Notes: generated from the sequence alone by a model not told the origin. Numbered from the stretch's first letter, positions 6,414 to 11,758 are shown. The stretch is 12,224 bases of DNA from Rickettsiales bacterium (GCA_023301015.1 JALZVI010000295.1:1-12224), one strand, 5' to 3'. Program-made: numbers and translations.

Positions 6414-6758
6414 ATGGAAAACACAGCAACAGCAGAGAAAGAAGAAATGGGATTTAATGCTCATTTAAAAATGGATAAGAAATTTATGAGTAAGATGGGA
6501 GAAATTCTATTATCCCAAGACCAGAGTTTCTTTAAAAAATTAAACTCAAAGCTCCAGGAGTCAAAAACGGAAAAGCAACAACTAATTGATGAAAAACTTT
6601 ACTTTACTGTCAATGATGCGGCTTATATATTACGTTGCGGACCCCATACAGTAAGGCGAATGATAGCTGATGAAAAGCTAGAGGCAACCAAGCCACACAA
6701 ATCTTACTTAATCACCAAGGAGGCTTTAGATAAGGTTATTAAAAACGAGAACAACTAA
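6414..6758 (+). CDS. Excisionase-type helix-turn-helix protein
   Basis: A 114-residue protein. Residues 1-60 are charged and probably helical. Residues 61-110 form a MerR-like winged helix of the excisionase/HTH_17 type: YFTVNDAAYILRCGPHTVRR, then MIADEKLEATKPHKSYLITK and EALDKVI. This pattern (x-x-V-x-x-A-A, x-V-R-R-M-I) is typical of DNA-binding domains of Xis and DNA-distorting cofactors. It lies 8 bases after the MBL gene and 12 bases before the DUF3127 gene, so it belongs to the recombination operon. It could be the recombination directionality factor for the att site near 580, or simply a regulator. Confidence 0.75.
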   Translation: MENTATAEKEEMGFNAHLKMDKKFMSKMGEILLSQDQSFFKKLNSKLQESKTEKQQLIDEKLYFTVNDAAYILRCGPHTVRRMIADEKLEATKPHKSYLITKEALDKVIKNENN

Positions 6759-6770
6759 AAAAATGAAATT

Positions 6771-7142
6771 ATGTGCACAGTAACAGGTACTTTAAAAATT
6801 AAAGGAGAGGTCCAAACATTCGGAAGTAATGGATTTAAGAAATGTGAAATAATAGTAAACACCGGTGGCGATTATGCGCAGGAAATTCCTATCGCATTCA
6901 CACAACAAAAATCAGATTTACCAGATCCTTATGAAGAAGGAGAGGAAATAAAGGTGAGCTGTAATATTAAGGGCAGGGAACATAACGGTAGATACTACCC
7001 CACAATAGAAGGTTGGAAGATTGAAAGGCTAGGAGCAGCACCAGCGCCAAAACAAGCGCTACCTAACGAACCTATAGAGCCAACGGCAGCAGATTTAAAG
7101 CAGGTAGAGCAGAAAAAAACAGAGGATGATCTTCCATTTTAA
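6771..7142 (+). CDS. DUF3127 OB-fold protein with SSB-like acidic tail
   Basis: A 123-residue protein. Residues 1-86 match the DUF3127 pattern known in Bacteroidota: TGTLKIKGEVQTFGSNGFKK, CEIIVNTGGDYAQEIPIAFT, EEGEEIKVSCNIKGRE, YYPTIEGWKIER. This is a predicted OB fold like that of single-stranded DNA-binding proteins. A Pro/Ala/Gln-rich linker (88-115) leads to the final residues EDDLPF, the same kind of tip by which bacterial SSB recruits partner proteins. It is last in the recombination operon and probably serves as the phage's SSB. Start chosen at ATG 6771, which gives the domain its normal N-terminus. Confidence 0.85.
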   Translation: MCTVTGTLKIKGEVQTFGSNGFKKCEIIVNTGGDYAQEIPIAFTQQKSDLPDPYEEGEEIKVSCNIKGREHNGRYYPTIEGWKIERLGAAPAPKQALPNEPIEPTAADLKQVEQKKTEDDLPF

Positions 7143-7171
7143 AATTTTATTAAAATTATTGTATTATATGT

Positions 7172-7201
7172 GTATTAATACGAACTAAATACATATATTT
7201 G
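7172..7201 (+). promoter_or_regulatory. Promoter with adjacent perfect palindrome
   Basis: TATATTTG at 7194-7201 matches TAnnTTTG. The 10-bp palindrome GTATTAATAC (7172-7181) covers the region between the -33 and -7 elements and could be an operator. No good TTTG -33 box is seen. The expected start site near 7207 coincides with the 5' arm of the structured RNA that follows. Confidence 0.5.
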
Positions 7202-7205
7202 TACT

Positions 7206-7312
7206 CGGTCAAGTAGTGAAATATAAGTATTAAAATATTGGGGTAAAACCCTAAAACCCGTCTACTACTTGTGTTTACTTGACCGTGAATATAAAAATGG
7301 CGGGTTTTTTTT
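7206..7312 (+). ncRNA. Probable structured leader or small RNA with terminator-like end
   Basis: CGGTCAAGTA (7206-7215) pairs perfectly with TACTTGACCG (7276-7285). AAGTAGT (7211-7217) can instead pair with ACTACTT (7264-7270). AAAACCCG (7253-7260) can pair with CGGGTTTT (7301-7308), which ends in a run of eight T. The last pairing crosses the first, so they exclude each other or form a pseudoknot. A small GGGTAAAACCC hairpin lies inside. There is no coding frame. It starts where the promoter at 7194-7201 would initiate. It may be an attenuator for the replication genes from 7346 on, or a stand-alone RNA. Family not recognised. Confidence 0.5.
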
Positions 7313-7345
7313 ATGCCTAATAATTTGTACTAAAGTTATATTAAT

Positions 7346-7615
7346 ATGAAACCATTCTCAATTTACGACCAAGAAAACCCTTCTATATGGGAGGCGTTTA
7401 AAAAATTCACGCTTCAAGCTATTGCAAGCGGAAAGAAAAACTACTCAAGCAAGTCTATTATTGAGCGCATAAGGTGGGAGACTGAAATCACCGCTAAAGA
7501 AGATGCATTCAAAATTAACAACAACTACACAAGTGATTACTCGCGTAAGTTTATGGAAGCATTCCCAGACTATAAAGGATTTTTTAGAACCAGAACAGTT
7601 AAAAAAGTAGCTTAG
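7346..7615 (+). CDS. Conserved-looking 89-residue phage protein, unknown function
   Basis: The protein reads FSIYDQENPSIWEAFKKFTL...GKKNYSSKSIIERIRWETE...FKINNNYTSDYSRKFMEAFPD and ends FFRTRTVKK. I recognise this as a short protein recurrent in Bacteroidota phages and elements, but its role is not known to me. It is basic and aromatic-rich, without membrane segments. It is the first gene after the structured RNA and ends 2 bases before the replication initiator, so it belongs to the replication operon and may act at the origin. Stop is TAG. Confidence 0.75.
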   Translation: MKPFSIYDQENPSIWEAFKKFTLQAIASGKKNYSSKSIIERIRWETEITAKEDAFKINNNYTSDYSRKFMEAFPDYKGFFRTRTVKKVA

Positions 7616-7617
7616 TT

Positions 7618-8517
7618 ATGAACAGTTACGAGTTAAGTAGAGCCTGGTTTGATTTCTGCTTTGAGAATCCAGAGAAAATAAAACCTAACCATACAGCAGT
7701 TTACTTCTTCTCTATTGAGCATTGTAATAGATTAGGATGGAAAAATAAGTTTGGGCTACCCACTACTATGGTGATGGAAGCGGTGGGTATAAAAAGCTAC
7801 AATACATATATAAAAACACTTAGAGAATTGGTTGATTGGGGTTTTATAAAAATGATTGAAAAATCTAAAAACCAATACTCTGCTAATATAATTGCTCTAT
7901 CAAAAAACGTCAAAGCACTAGACAAAGCACTGGACAAAGCATTGATAAAGCACACGTCAAAGCAAAGTGAAAGCACACGTCAAAGCACTAGCGAAAGCAT
8001 TGGTAGTATAGATAAACAATTAAACAATAAACCAATTAAACCAATTAAACCAATTAAACAAAGAAACAAAGGAACCATCCTCTTGTCCGAAATTAAAATT
8101 TCAGACGAAGAGTCTAAAGATTTTTTATACGTAGAGATTGCAAAAGCTTTTCAACAACTATTCATTAAAAACCTAGAAGAAAAAAACTCACCGACGGTCC
8201 ATCAAAAAAAAGCGACGTACAAAAATTATGTTGATCCGATAAGATTGATGTTTGAAAAAGATGAAGTAACAAAAAATCAAATCGAGATAGTGTTTAAATA
8301 CTTGAAAAGTACAGAAGCCGAATTTTGGAAGCCGAATATACTTTCTACATCAAAATTAAGAGAAAAATTCACCACGCTTTTAATGAAAGCTCAAGAAAAA
8401 CCAAGTCCAAACCAATCAAGAAATGAAGATTATGAAGCAAGAAAAAACCTTACAAACGCAGAACTCGCGAAACGAGCTATGGAAAGTGAAGTCGGGAAAA
8501 ACTATAGATTTAGCTAG
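7618..8517 (+). CDS. Winged-helix replication initiator containing the origin
   Basis: A 299-residue protein. Residues 1-90 form a winged-helix domain like the N-terminus of phage replisome organisers (AWFDFCFENPEKIKPNHTAV, then SYNTYIKTLRELVDWGFIKM). Residues about 97-147 are low-complexity (ALDKALDKALIKHTSKQSES, later NKPIKPIKPIK), encoded by the iteron and AT-rich repeats of the putative origin. Residues about 150-275 are helical and could recruit the helicase. The layout, DNA-binding domain then origin inside the gene, mirrors lambda O by organisation, not by sequence. Located 2 bases after the 89-residue gene. The next gene starts inside its 3' end in another frame. Stop is TAG. Confidence 0.75.
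   Translation: MNSYELSRAWFDFCFENPEKIKPNHTAVYFFSIEHCNRLGWKNKFGLPTTMVMEAVGIKSYNTYIKTLRELVDWGFIKMIEKSKNQYSANIIALSKNVKALDKALDKALIKHTSKQSESTRQSTSESIGSIDKQLNNKPIKPIKPIKQRNKGTILLSEIKISDEESKDFLYVEIAKAFQQLFIKNLEEKNSPTVHQKKATYKNYVDPIRLMFEKDEVTKNQIEIVFKYLKSTEAEFWKPNILSTSKLREKFTTLLMKAQEKPSPNQSRNEDYEARKNLTNAELAKRAMESEVGKNYRFS
7912..8000 (+). repeat. Eight iterons with core AAAGCA(C/T/A)
   Basis: Cores start at 7912, 7924, 7936, 7947, 7959, 7970, 7982 and 7994, spaced 12, 12, 11, 12, 11, 12 and 12 bp. Five read AAAGCAC, two AAAGCAT, one AAAGCAA. A longer unit, ACGTCAAAGCACTAG, is exact at 7907-7921 and 7977-7991. The roughly one-turn spacing would put all bound initiator molecules on nearly the same face of the helix. 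Confidence 0.75.
8032..8058 (+). repeat. Three tandem CCAATTAAA nine-mers, putative unwinding element
   Basis: CCAATTAAA occurs at 8032-8040, 8041-8049 and 8050-8058, preceded by related AT-rich sequence from about 8011. It encodes the repeat PIKPIKPIK. Next to the iterons, this is the likely duplex-melting element. Confidence 0.65.
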
Positions 8518-9136
8518 AAGAATTGTAGGAGGTCAAGGGAATTTAGCTTTTTTAGAATCAAGTTTGAAGTTAAAAGACAACCTATCCAAGCCTTTGATGA
8601 GGCAAGTTTTTAAAGATGAATTAGGACAAGTAGGATTTTCAGTATGCCAAACGCTAGTAACCCGTTTTACAGACTCTTTTGGGTTTAGTAATAAACTAAA
8701 TTCAGTACAGATTGAAACACTCACAGTAGACACGCTTGAGCACTTTAATTACGAAAGCCTGGAAGATATAATACTGTTTTTTAAAATGGCAAGATCTGGA
8801 AAACTAGGTGTTACAAACAGAGGGATAGACAGTAACTTAATCTTCGGTGATTGGTTCCCAAAATATATGGAATTGAAGTCTGTAGAAAGAGAAAAAACAA
8901 TCGAGAAAAAGAAAAAAATTAATAAAATAGATCCATTTGTCTTAGAAAAGATAAAATACACCTACGAGAAAGCTCAGAAGAGGAAGGACATTGAAAAAGT
9001 ATATGCTTACGTAGATAAATTAACTAAAAATTTTGATAGACAAATGCTAGAAGATACTATTACTGATTGGGAAAAAGACGACAAGAAGATTCACTTTGTT
9101 TATATTTTAAAAAAGAAAAGAAGGAGTATCAAGTAA
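8423..9136 (+). CDS. Phage replication-region protein, unknown function
   Basis: A protein of up to 237 residues. From about residue 28 it reads like a family I know only as a recurrent Bacteroidota phage protein: LARRIVGGQGNLAFLESSL, then VCQTLVTRFTDSFGFSNKL, TVDTLEHFNYESLEDIILFF, KMARSGKLG, IDSNLIFGDWFPKY. The C-terminal 80 residues are lysine-rich and coiled. ATG codons at 8423 and 8432 lie inside the initiator gene (overlap about 95 bases). A GTG at 8486, in frame, would give a shorter overlap and start close to the conserved part, so the true start is uncertain. Its position right after the initiator suggests a helicase-loading or origin-related job, but this is inference. Confidence 0.75.
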   Translation: MKIMKQEKTLQTQNSRNELWKVKSGKTIDLARRIVGGQGNLAFLESSLKLKDNLSKPLMRQVFKDELGQVGFSVCQTLVTRFTDSFGFSNKLNSVQIETLTVDTLEHFNYESLEDIILFFKMARSGKLGVTNRGIDSNLIFGDWFPKYMELKSVEREKTIEKKKKINKIDPFVLEKIKYTYEKAQKRKDIEKVYAYVDKLTKNFDRQMLEDTITDWEKDDKKIHFVYILKKKRRSIK

Positions 9137-9140
9137 GTGA

Positions 9141-9287
9141 ATGCACCTTTATGACTTTAGAGAATTAGAACCATACACAGCTATTGGAAACCCCTCAAAC
9201 AAATTCATTAACGAGTGCAAGAGGTTATCACTAATCACATTTTTTAAAAATTTTGTAACGTTTGAGCAATTGAAAAATAAGATTTAA
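9141..9287 (+). CDS. 48-residue protein closing the replication operon
   Basis: The frame ATG 9141 to TAA 9287 (MHLYDFRELEPYTAIGNPSN...) starts 4 bases after the previous stop. It has aromatic and basic residues, no membrane segment and no recognised family. Its stop codon TAA is the first part of the TAACG motif opening the first palindromic spacer of the cassette-like tract. Confidence 0.5.
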   Translation: MHLYDFRELEPYTAIGNPSNKFINECKRLSLITFFKNFVTFEQLKNKI

Positions 9288-9409
9288 CGTTACGCGTATA
9301 AGAATAGAAGTGGATAAACAGACCATTTTGTTAACGTCAACAAAATGGTTTTAATAAAATAACCAAACATCGATAAAGCCATTAATAGCTTTTAATTTTA
9401 TGCAGTGTT
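9285..9409 (+). repeat. attC-like palindromic spacer 1
   Basis: It opens with TAACG (9285-9289) and GTATAAGA (9296-9303) and closes with TTATGCAGTGTT (9398-9409). The 5' arm GTATAAGAATAGAAG matches the complement of the 3' arm at about 10 of 15 positions, so the ends can fold together. The terminator hairpin at 9322-9349 lies in its centre. Integron attC sites have the same general plan (AAC at one end, GTT at the other, imperfect stem of variable length). Confidence 0.5.
9322..9352 (+). terminator. Intrinsic terminator after the replication operon
   Basis: ACCATTTTGTT (9322-9332) pairs perfectly with AACAAAATGGT (9339-9349) around AACGTC, followed by a TTTT run. The stem is 11 bp. It ends the transcript of 7346-9287. 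Confidence 0.7.
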
Positions 9410-9472
9410 ACCTGCTGATAAAAAAGCCGTTGCGTAGCAAAACCCGAACAGATAAACATTAAAAAATAAATT

Positions 9473-9910
9473 ATGAGTAAGAAAATAGTAGTAGTTGATA
9501 TAGACGGAACAGTTGCCAAAGTTGGCGAACGTTTAAAATATCTAAAAACAGAAAAACCAGATTATGATAAATTTTATGCTTCTTGTTTTGAAGATGAACC
9601 AATACAAGAAATGGTTGATTTAGTAGATAATCTACAAGGTATTTATGAAATAGTTTTTTGCACTGGAAGACGTGAAGAAGTTAGAGCAGTTACCGAAAGA
9701 TGGCTTGAAAGAAATGGTTTATTTGGTAAGGTTTTAATGCGACCAGATAAAGATCATAGACACGATACTATTGTTAAAATGTTACAGATAAAAGAAGATG
9801 GTATAAAGTTAGAAGATATTGCTTTTGTTTTAGAGGACAGAAATTCTATGGTAAAAACTTGGCGTGAATTAGGCGTAAGATGCTTACAAGTAGAATATGG
9901 CGATTTTTAG
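9473..9910 (+). CDS. HAD phosphatase resembling the 3'-phosphatase domain of T4 polynucleotide kinase
   Basis: A 145-residue HAD-superfamily phosphatase. Motif I is DIDGT (Asp9 nucleophile, Asp11 acid/base). Motif II region is FCTGRREEV (62-70). MRPDKDHRHDTIVK (89-102) and LEDRNSMVKTWRELGVRCLQ (120-139) match the 3'-end-processing phosphatase half of phage polynucleotide kinase/phosphatases. The P-loop kinase half is absent, so it should only remove 3' phosphates from DNA or RNA ends, as in nucleic-acid repair. It is the only gene with a clear biochemical role in the right-hand tract. It lies alone between palindromic spacers 1 and 2, as a cassette gene would. Start ATG 9473 leaves the nucleophile at the usual distance from the N-terminus. 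Confidence 0.85.
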   Translation: MSKKIVVVDIDGTVAKVGERLKYLKTEKPDYDKFYASCFEDEPIQEMVDLVDNLQGIYEIVFCTGRREEVRAVTERWLERNGLFGKVLMRPDKDHRHDTIVKMLQIKEDGIKLEDIAFVLEDRNSMVKTWRELGVRCLQVEYGDF

Positions 9911-9913
9911 GAA

Positions 9914-9940
9914 CAGCCACAATAGTGAGTCGGCTTTTTT
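9914..9940 (+). terminator. Weak terminator after the phosphatase gene
   Basis: AGCC (9914-9917) with AC can pair with GT and GGCT (9932-9935) with one bulged base, followed by six T. The stem is short, so efficiency is doubtful. Confidence 0.4.
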
Positions 9941-9949
9941 ATTTGCTGG

Positions 9950-10073
9950 TAACGTTCTTGTATAAGATGCGTTGCGTATAAATAAGCACTGATTTTCGGA
10001 TTAAAAACAAAGAACACAAACAAGCGAAAACCTAAATTAAAGCACTAAATAGCAATGAATTTTATATGTTGTT
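9950..10073 (+). repeat. attC-like palindromic spacer 2
   Basis: It opens with TAACG (9950-9954) and GTATAAGA (9960-9967) and closes with TTATATGTTGTT (10062-10073). TATAAGATGCGTTG near the 5' end matches the complement of CAATGAATTTTATA near the 3' end at 11 of 14 positions, and inner TTTTCG/CGAAAA segments also pair. The whole spacer can fold as one imperfect hairpin. Confidence 0.55.
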
Positions 10074-10130
10074 GTGAGTAGTTATTTTAAAAACCGCCTG
10101 ACTGAGGAACGAAGGCATAAAACACAAATT

Positions 10131-10430
10131 ATGATACTGAATACATTTAACACAGAAGAAGTTATAAAATGCTTTAATTACATAAAAGAAAGAGGAGACA
10201 AAAGCCTTATGACCGATTCTAATTTTAGCCTAAAAACTGATGATGCCAAAGATAAAAAATACCTTAAACTAGCTTATTTTAAAGATTTACACAGATTAGA
10301 CTTGAGAGAATTTAATCCCGATATTAAACACTTTACTTGCGCTGTGTATATGATGCCTTTTAAAGAGTTTTCAGAATCGGTTTTAGGTAATAAGTTTGAG
10401 GGGTTTGATACGCTTAAACCGACCGATTAA
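10131..10430 (+). CDS. 99-residue protein of unknown function in a cassette-like unit
   Basis: I chose ATG 10131 (MILNTFNTEEVIKCFNYIKE...). A longer frame could begin at GTG 10074, but that lies in the end of palindromic spacer 2 and adds a poorly protein-like, basic stretch. The protein is soluble, mixed alpha/beta in character, with HFTCAVYMMPFKEFSES in the middle and no catalytic motif I recognise. It stands alone between two spacers. A terminator hairpin overlaps its last codons. Confidence 0.6.
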   Translation: MILNTFNTEEVIKCFNYIKERGDKSLMTDSNFSLKTDDAKDKKYLKLAYFKDLHRLDLREFNPDIKHFTCAVYMMPFKEFSESVLGNKFEGFDTLKPTD

Positions 10431-10442
10431 GTGGCGGTTTTT
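10416..10442 (+). terminator. Intrinsic terminator overlapping the gene end
   Basis: AAACCG (10416-10421) pairs with CGGTTT (10435-10440); CC (10423-10424) pairs with GG (10433-10434), with one bulged A. A run of five T (10438-10442) ends it. Confidence 0.55.
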
Positions 10443-10456
10443 AAAATCATTATTTA

Positions 10457-10547
10457 CAACGGTTTGTGTATGGCAAGTAGCCGAAGCACGAACCACCGAA
10501 TTAAAAACTGAATATTAATAGGCTATTTGCTATACACTTTGTTATGT
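10457..10547 (+). repeat. attC-like palindromic spacer 3 (best stem)
   Basis: It opens with CAACG (10457-10461) and GTATGG, and closes with CTATACACTTTGTT and GTTATGT (10541-10547). GTGTATGGCAAGTAGCC (10466-10482) matches the complement of GGCTATTTGCTATACAC (10521-10537) at 15 of 17 positions. The outer AAC...GTT and the imperfect stem closely follow the plan of an integron attC site. Confidence 0.6.
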
Positions 10548-10572
10548 GTAGTTGCCTGTAAAAAACTTAACA

Positions 10573-10767
10573 ATGGAAAATGCAAAATTTATAAAAAACG
10601 GTCAAGTAATGATACAAGATGATTATGAATCTCTTGGTGATATGATTTATAAATGTGATTCTTGGATTACGGAAGAAGTTTTAACTAAAGAAGAAATTTT
10701 ACATAAATACAAAGACCAATTAAGCAAAGACCAAATTGAACTATTAAGTAAAGCCAATTACACATAA
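10573..10767 (+). CDS. 64-residue protein of unknown function in a cassette-like unit
   Basis: ATG 10573 (MENAKFIKNGQVMIQDDYES...) was chosen; an in-frame TTG at 10552 lies too close to the spacer end and adds only seven residues. The protein is acidic and soluble, with an amphipathic helical C-terminus (LTKEEILHKYKDQLSKDQIE). No family recognised. Its stop TAA is part of the TAACG motif opening spacer 4, as for the gene ending at 9287. Confidence 0.6.
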   Translation: MENAKFIKNGQVMIQDDYESLGDMIYKCDSWITEEVLTKEEILHKYKDQLSKDQIELLSKANYT

Positions 10768-10819
10768 CGTTAAAATATATGATTAGTGCGACTTAAAAAT
10801 AACAGAACTTAATACTAAT
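10765..10819 (+). repeat. Degenerate palindromic spacer 4
   Basis: It opens with TAACG (10765-10769) and ATATATGA (10775-10782). ATTAGT (10782-10787) can pair with ACTAAT (10814-10819). The closing GTGTT motif of the other spacers is missing, so this copy is short or decayed. Confidence 0.4.
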
Positions 10820-10837
10820 AACTAAATAAAGAGAGCG

Positions 10838-11029
10838 ATGAAATATAATGTAGAAATATTTGCAAGAAAAAAAGATATTGACTTAAACCAAACGATATAC
10901 TCTAATAGTGGAAACTTCACCTCATTACAAGAATTGCTTGAAGATTACGCAAATAGATATTATAAACACAAAGAAAGCGAACGGCTTAAAGGACACGAAA
11001 CTAACTGTATGAGGGAACCTAAGCATTAA
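10838..11029 (+). CDS. 63-residue protein of unknown function
   Basis: ATG 10838 opens MKYNVEIFARKKDIDLNQTI..., with NFTSLQELLEDYANRYYKHK in the centre and a Cys/His-containing end (HETNCMREPKH) too sparse to call a zinc site. Soluble. It lies between spacer 4 and a TATATATAGTGTT motif (11031-11043) that starts two bases after its stop. No family recognised. Confidence 0.55.
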   Translation: MKYNVEIFARKKDIDLNQTIYSNSGNFTSLQELLEDYANRYYKHKESERLKGHETNCMREPKH

Positions 11030-11030
11030 T

Positions 11031-11104
11031 TATATATAGTGTTGTGCTTAGTGGCTTTCTTATTTATTTGAGTGAGTTTACACAAAGAGCCATTAAGACA
11101 CAAC
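11031..11104 (+). repeat. Spacer 3'-end motif followed by a gene-less hairpin unit
   Basis: TATATATAGTGTT (11031-11043) has the form of the closing motif of the other spacers. From 11041, GTTGTGCTTAGTGGCTTT (11041-11058) pairs with AAAGAGCCATTAAGACACAA and C (11084-11104) with a few mismatches and small bulges. No coding frame is seen. It could be an empty cassette or two fused site remnants. Confidence 0.45.
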
Positions 11105-11224
11105 TTTGGGGGATATGTTTCGGGTCGTTTTACGGCTGAATTTTTAAAAAATTAAGAGGTAGTAAATTAAGACACGAATTTTAAAAAAGGGCTCAGGTTA
11201 CAGACCTGAAATATATCCTGTGTT
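11101..11224 (+). repeat. attC-like palindromic spacer 5
   Basis: It opens with CAACTTTGGGGGATATG and closes with TATATCCTGTGTT (11212-11224). GGATATGTTTCGGGTC (11111-11126) matches the complement of GACCTGAAATATATCC (11203-11218) at 14 of 16 positions. About 75 bases of AT-rich sequence fill the loop. Confidence 0.55.
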
Positions 11225-11271
11225 GATAATCGTTACCGATAAGAACAGAATTAAAGATTAAAACAGAATTT

Positions 11272-11565
11272 ATGCAATACAAGGTTTACGATAAAGAATA
11301 CACGCTACGCTATAGAGAACTAGTTGAGCAATACAACAAGTTTGTAACTATGTCGGATGATGAATTTCTAAGCAACTTACCACAAGCTGCTCACTTAGCT
11401 TGTATCGTAGGATATTTGAAAGAGTTTGATTTGAATGAGAGTATAAGCGATGAAGGTATTATACATCAAATCATACATCTAATGGAATGTCCTAGCGGAT
11501 ATACTGAGGGTAGTTCTGTTAAGCCTATAAGGGAATTGTTTAAAGCAAAACTATTTATAAAATGA
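11272..11565 (+). CDS. 97-residue protein of unknown function
   Basis: ATG 11272 opens MQYKVYDKEYTLRYRELVEQ.... The middle reads LPQAAHLACIVGYLKEFDL and SDEGIIHQIIHLMECPSG, with paired histidines and a cysteine that might bind a metal, though no known motif fits exactly. Helical, soluble, slightly acidic, with a basic C-terminal tail. I have an impression of similar short proteins in Bacteroidota phages but cannot name a family. It is the only longer gene within the inverted-repeat block. Confidence 0.65.
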   Translation: MQYKVYDKEYTLRYRELVEQYNKFVTMSDDEFLSNLPQAAHLACIVGYLKEFDLNESISDEGIIHQIIHLMECPSGYTEGSSVKPIRELFKAKLFIK

Positions 11566-11590
11566 AAAAACAAAATCCGTGAAGCGTAGC

Positions 11591-11609
11591 AAAGGGAATG
11601 CCCTTTTTT
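11591..11609 (+). terminator. Intrinsic terminator after the 97-residue gene
   Basis: AAAGGG (11591-11596) pairs with CCCTTT (11601-11606) around AATG, followed by further T. The upstream GCGTAGCAAA (11584-11593) also occurs at 9432-9441 near another spacer. Confidence 0.6.
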
Positions 11610-11702
11610 AAAAAATATCCCCCAAAGTTGAAAATCATTAGTGAAATGGGGAAAACGGAACTTGTGAGTTTTATTTCACGTATGCGAATCAAAAGGCAGT
11701 AA
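11598..11702 (+). CDS. Possible 34-residue basic peptide, doubtful
   Basis: The frame ATG 11598 to TAA 11702 reads MPFFKKYPPKLKIISEMGKT and continues ELVSFISRMRIKRQ. It is basic and quite protein-like, but it starts inside a terminator hairpin and runs through palindromes, so it may be only a remnant coding segment carried by a repeat. Confidence 0.25.
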   Translation: MPFFKKYPPKLKIISEMGKTELVSFISRMRIKRQ

Positions 11703-11758
11703 GCACGAACGAGGAACGAAGTAGGTTACTGTCTTTTGATGAGGTTATGATTTTCAAC
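11627..11758. repeat. Large nested palindrome
   Basis: The outer arms GTTGAAAATCAT (11627-11638) and ATGATTTTCAAC (11747-11758) are exact complements. Inside, GTGAAAT pairs with ATTTCAC (near 11641 and 11673), and ATCAAAAGGCAGTAA (11688-11702) pairs with TTACTGTCTTTTGAT (11726-11740) with one G/T wobble. With spacer 6 and the terminator, it accounts for the 327-base gap between the genes at 11565 and 11893. Confidence 0.6.

Larger units (their letters stand above)
7907..8060 (+). other. Putative origin of replication inside the initiator gene
   Basis: Eight iterons followed by an AT-rich stretch with tandem nine-mers are the two parts expected of an iteron origin. Part of the iteron spacing (11 bp) breaks the codon rhythm, which argues for selection on the DNA itself. 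The encoding gene is the likely initiator. This layout is known from lambdoid phages and some plasmids. Confidence 0.65.
11101..11630. mobile_element. 530-bp block bounded by 16-bp perfect inverted repeats
   Basis: CAACTTTGGGGGATAT (11101-11116) and its exact reverse complement ATATCCCCCAAAGTTG (11615-11630) bound a block holding spacer 5, the 97-residue gene and a terminator. No transposase and no obvious target duplication are present. It could be a small non-autonomous element or a cassette whose two flanking sites face each other. Confidence 0.35.

Noticed and set aside
7912..8058. CRISPR array
   Set aside because: The repeats are 7-9 bp at 9-12 bp steps, within a coding frame and without unique spacers of CRISPR size; an iteron origin fits better.
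8533..8961. Leftward frames inside the gene at 8423-9136
   Set aside because: They are antisense shadows with Phe/Ser-rich composition and no supporting start context.
10074..10130. GTG start for the gene ending at 10430
   Set aside because: The GTG lies in the end of spacer 2. ATG 10131 has an A-rich leader like its neighbours and removes a non-protein-like N-terminus.
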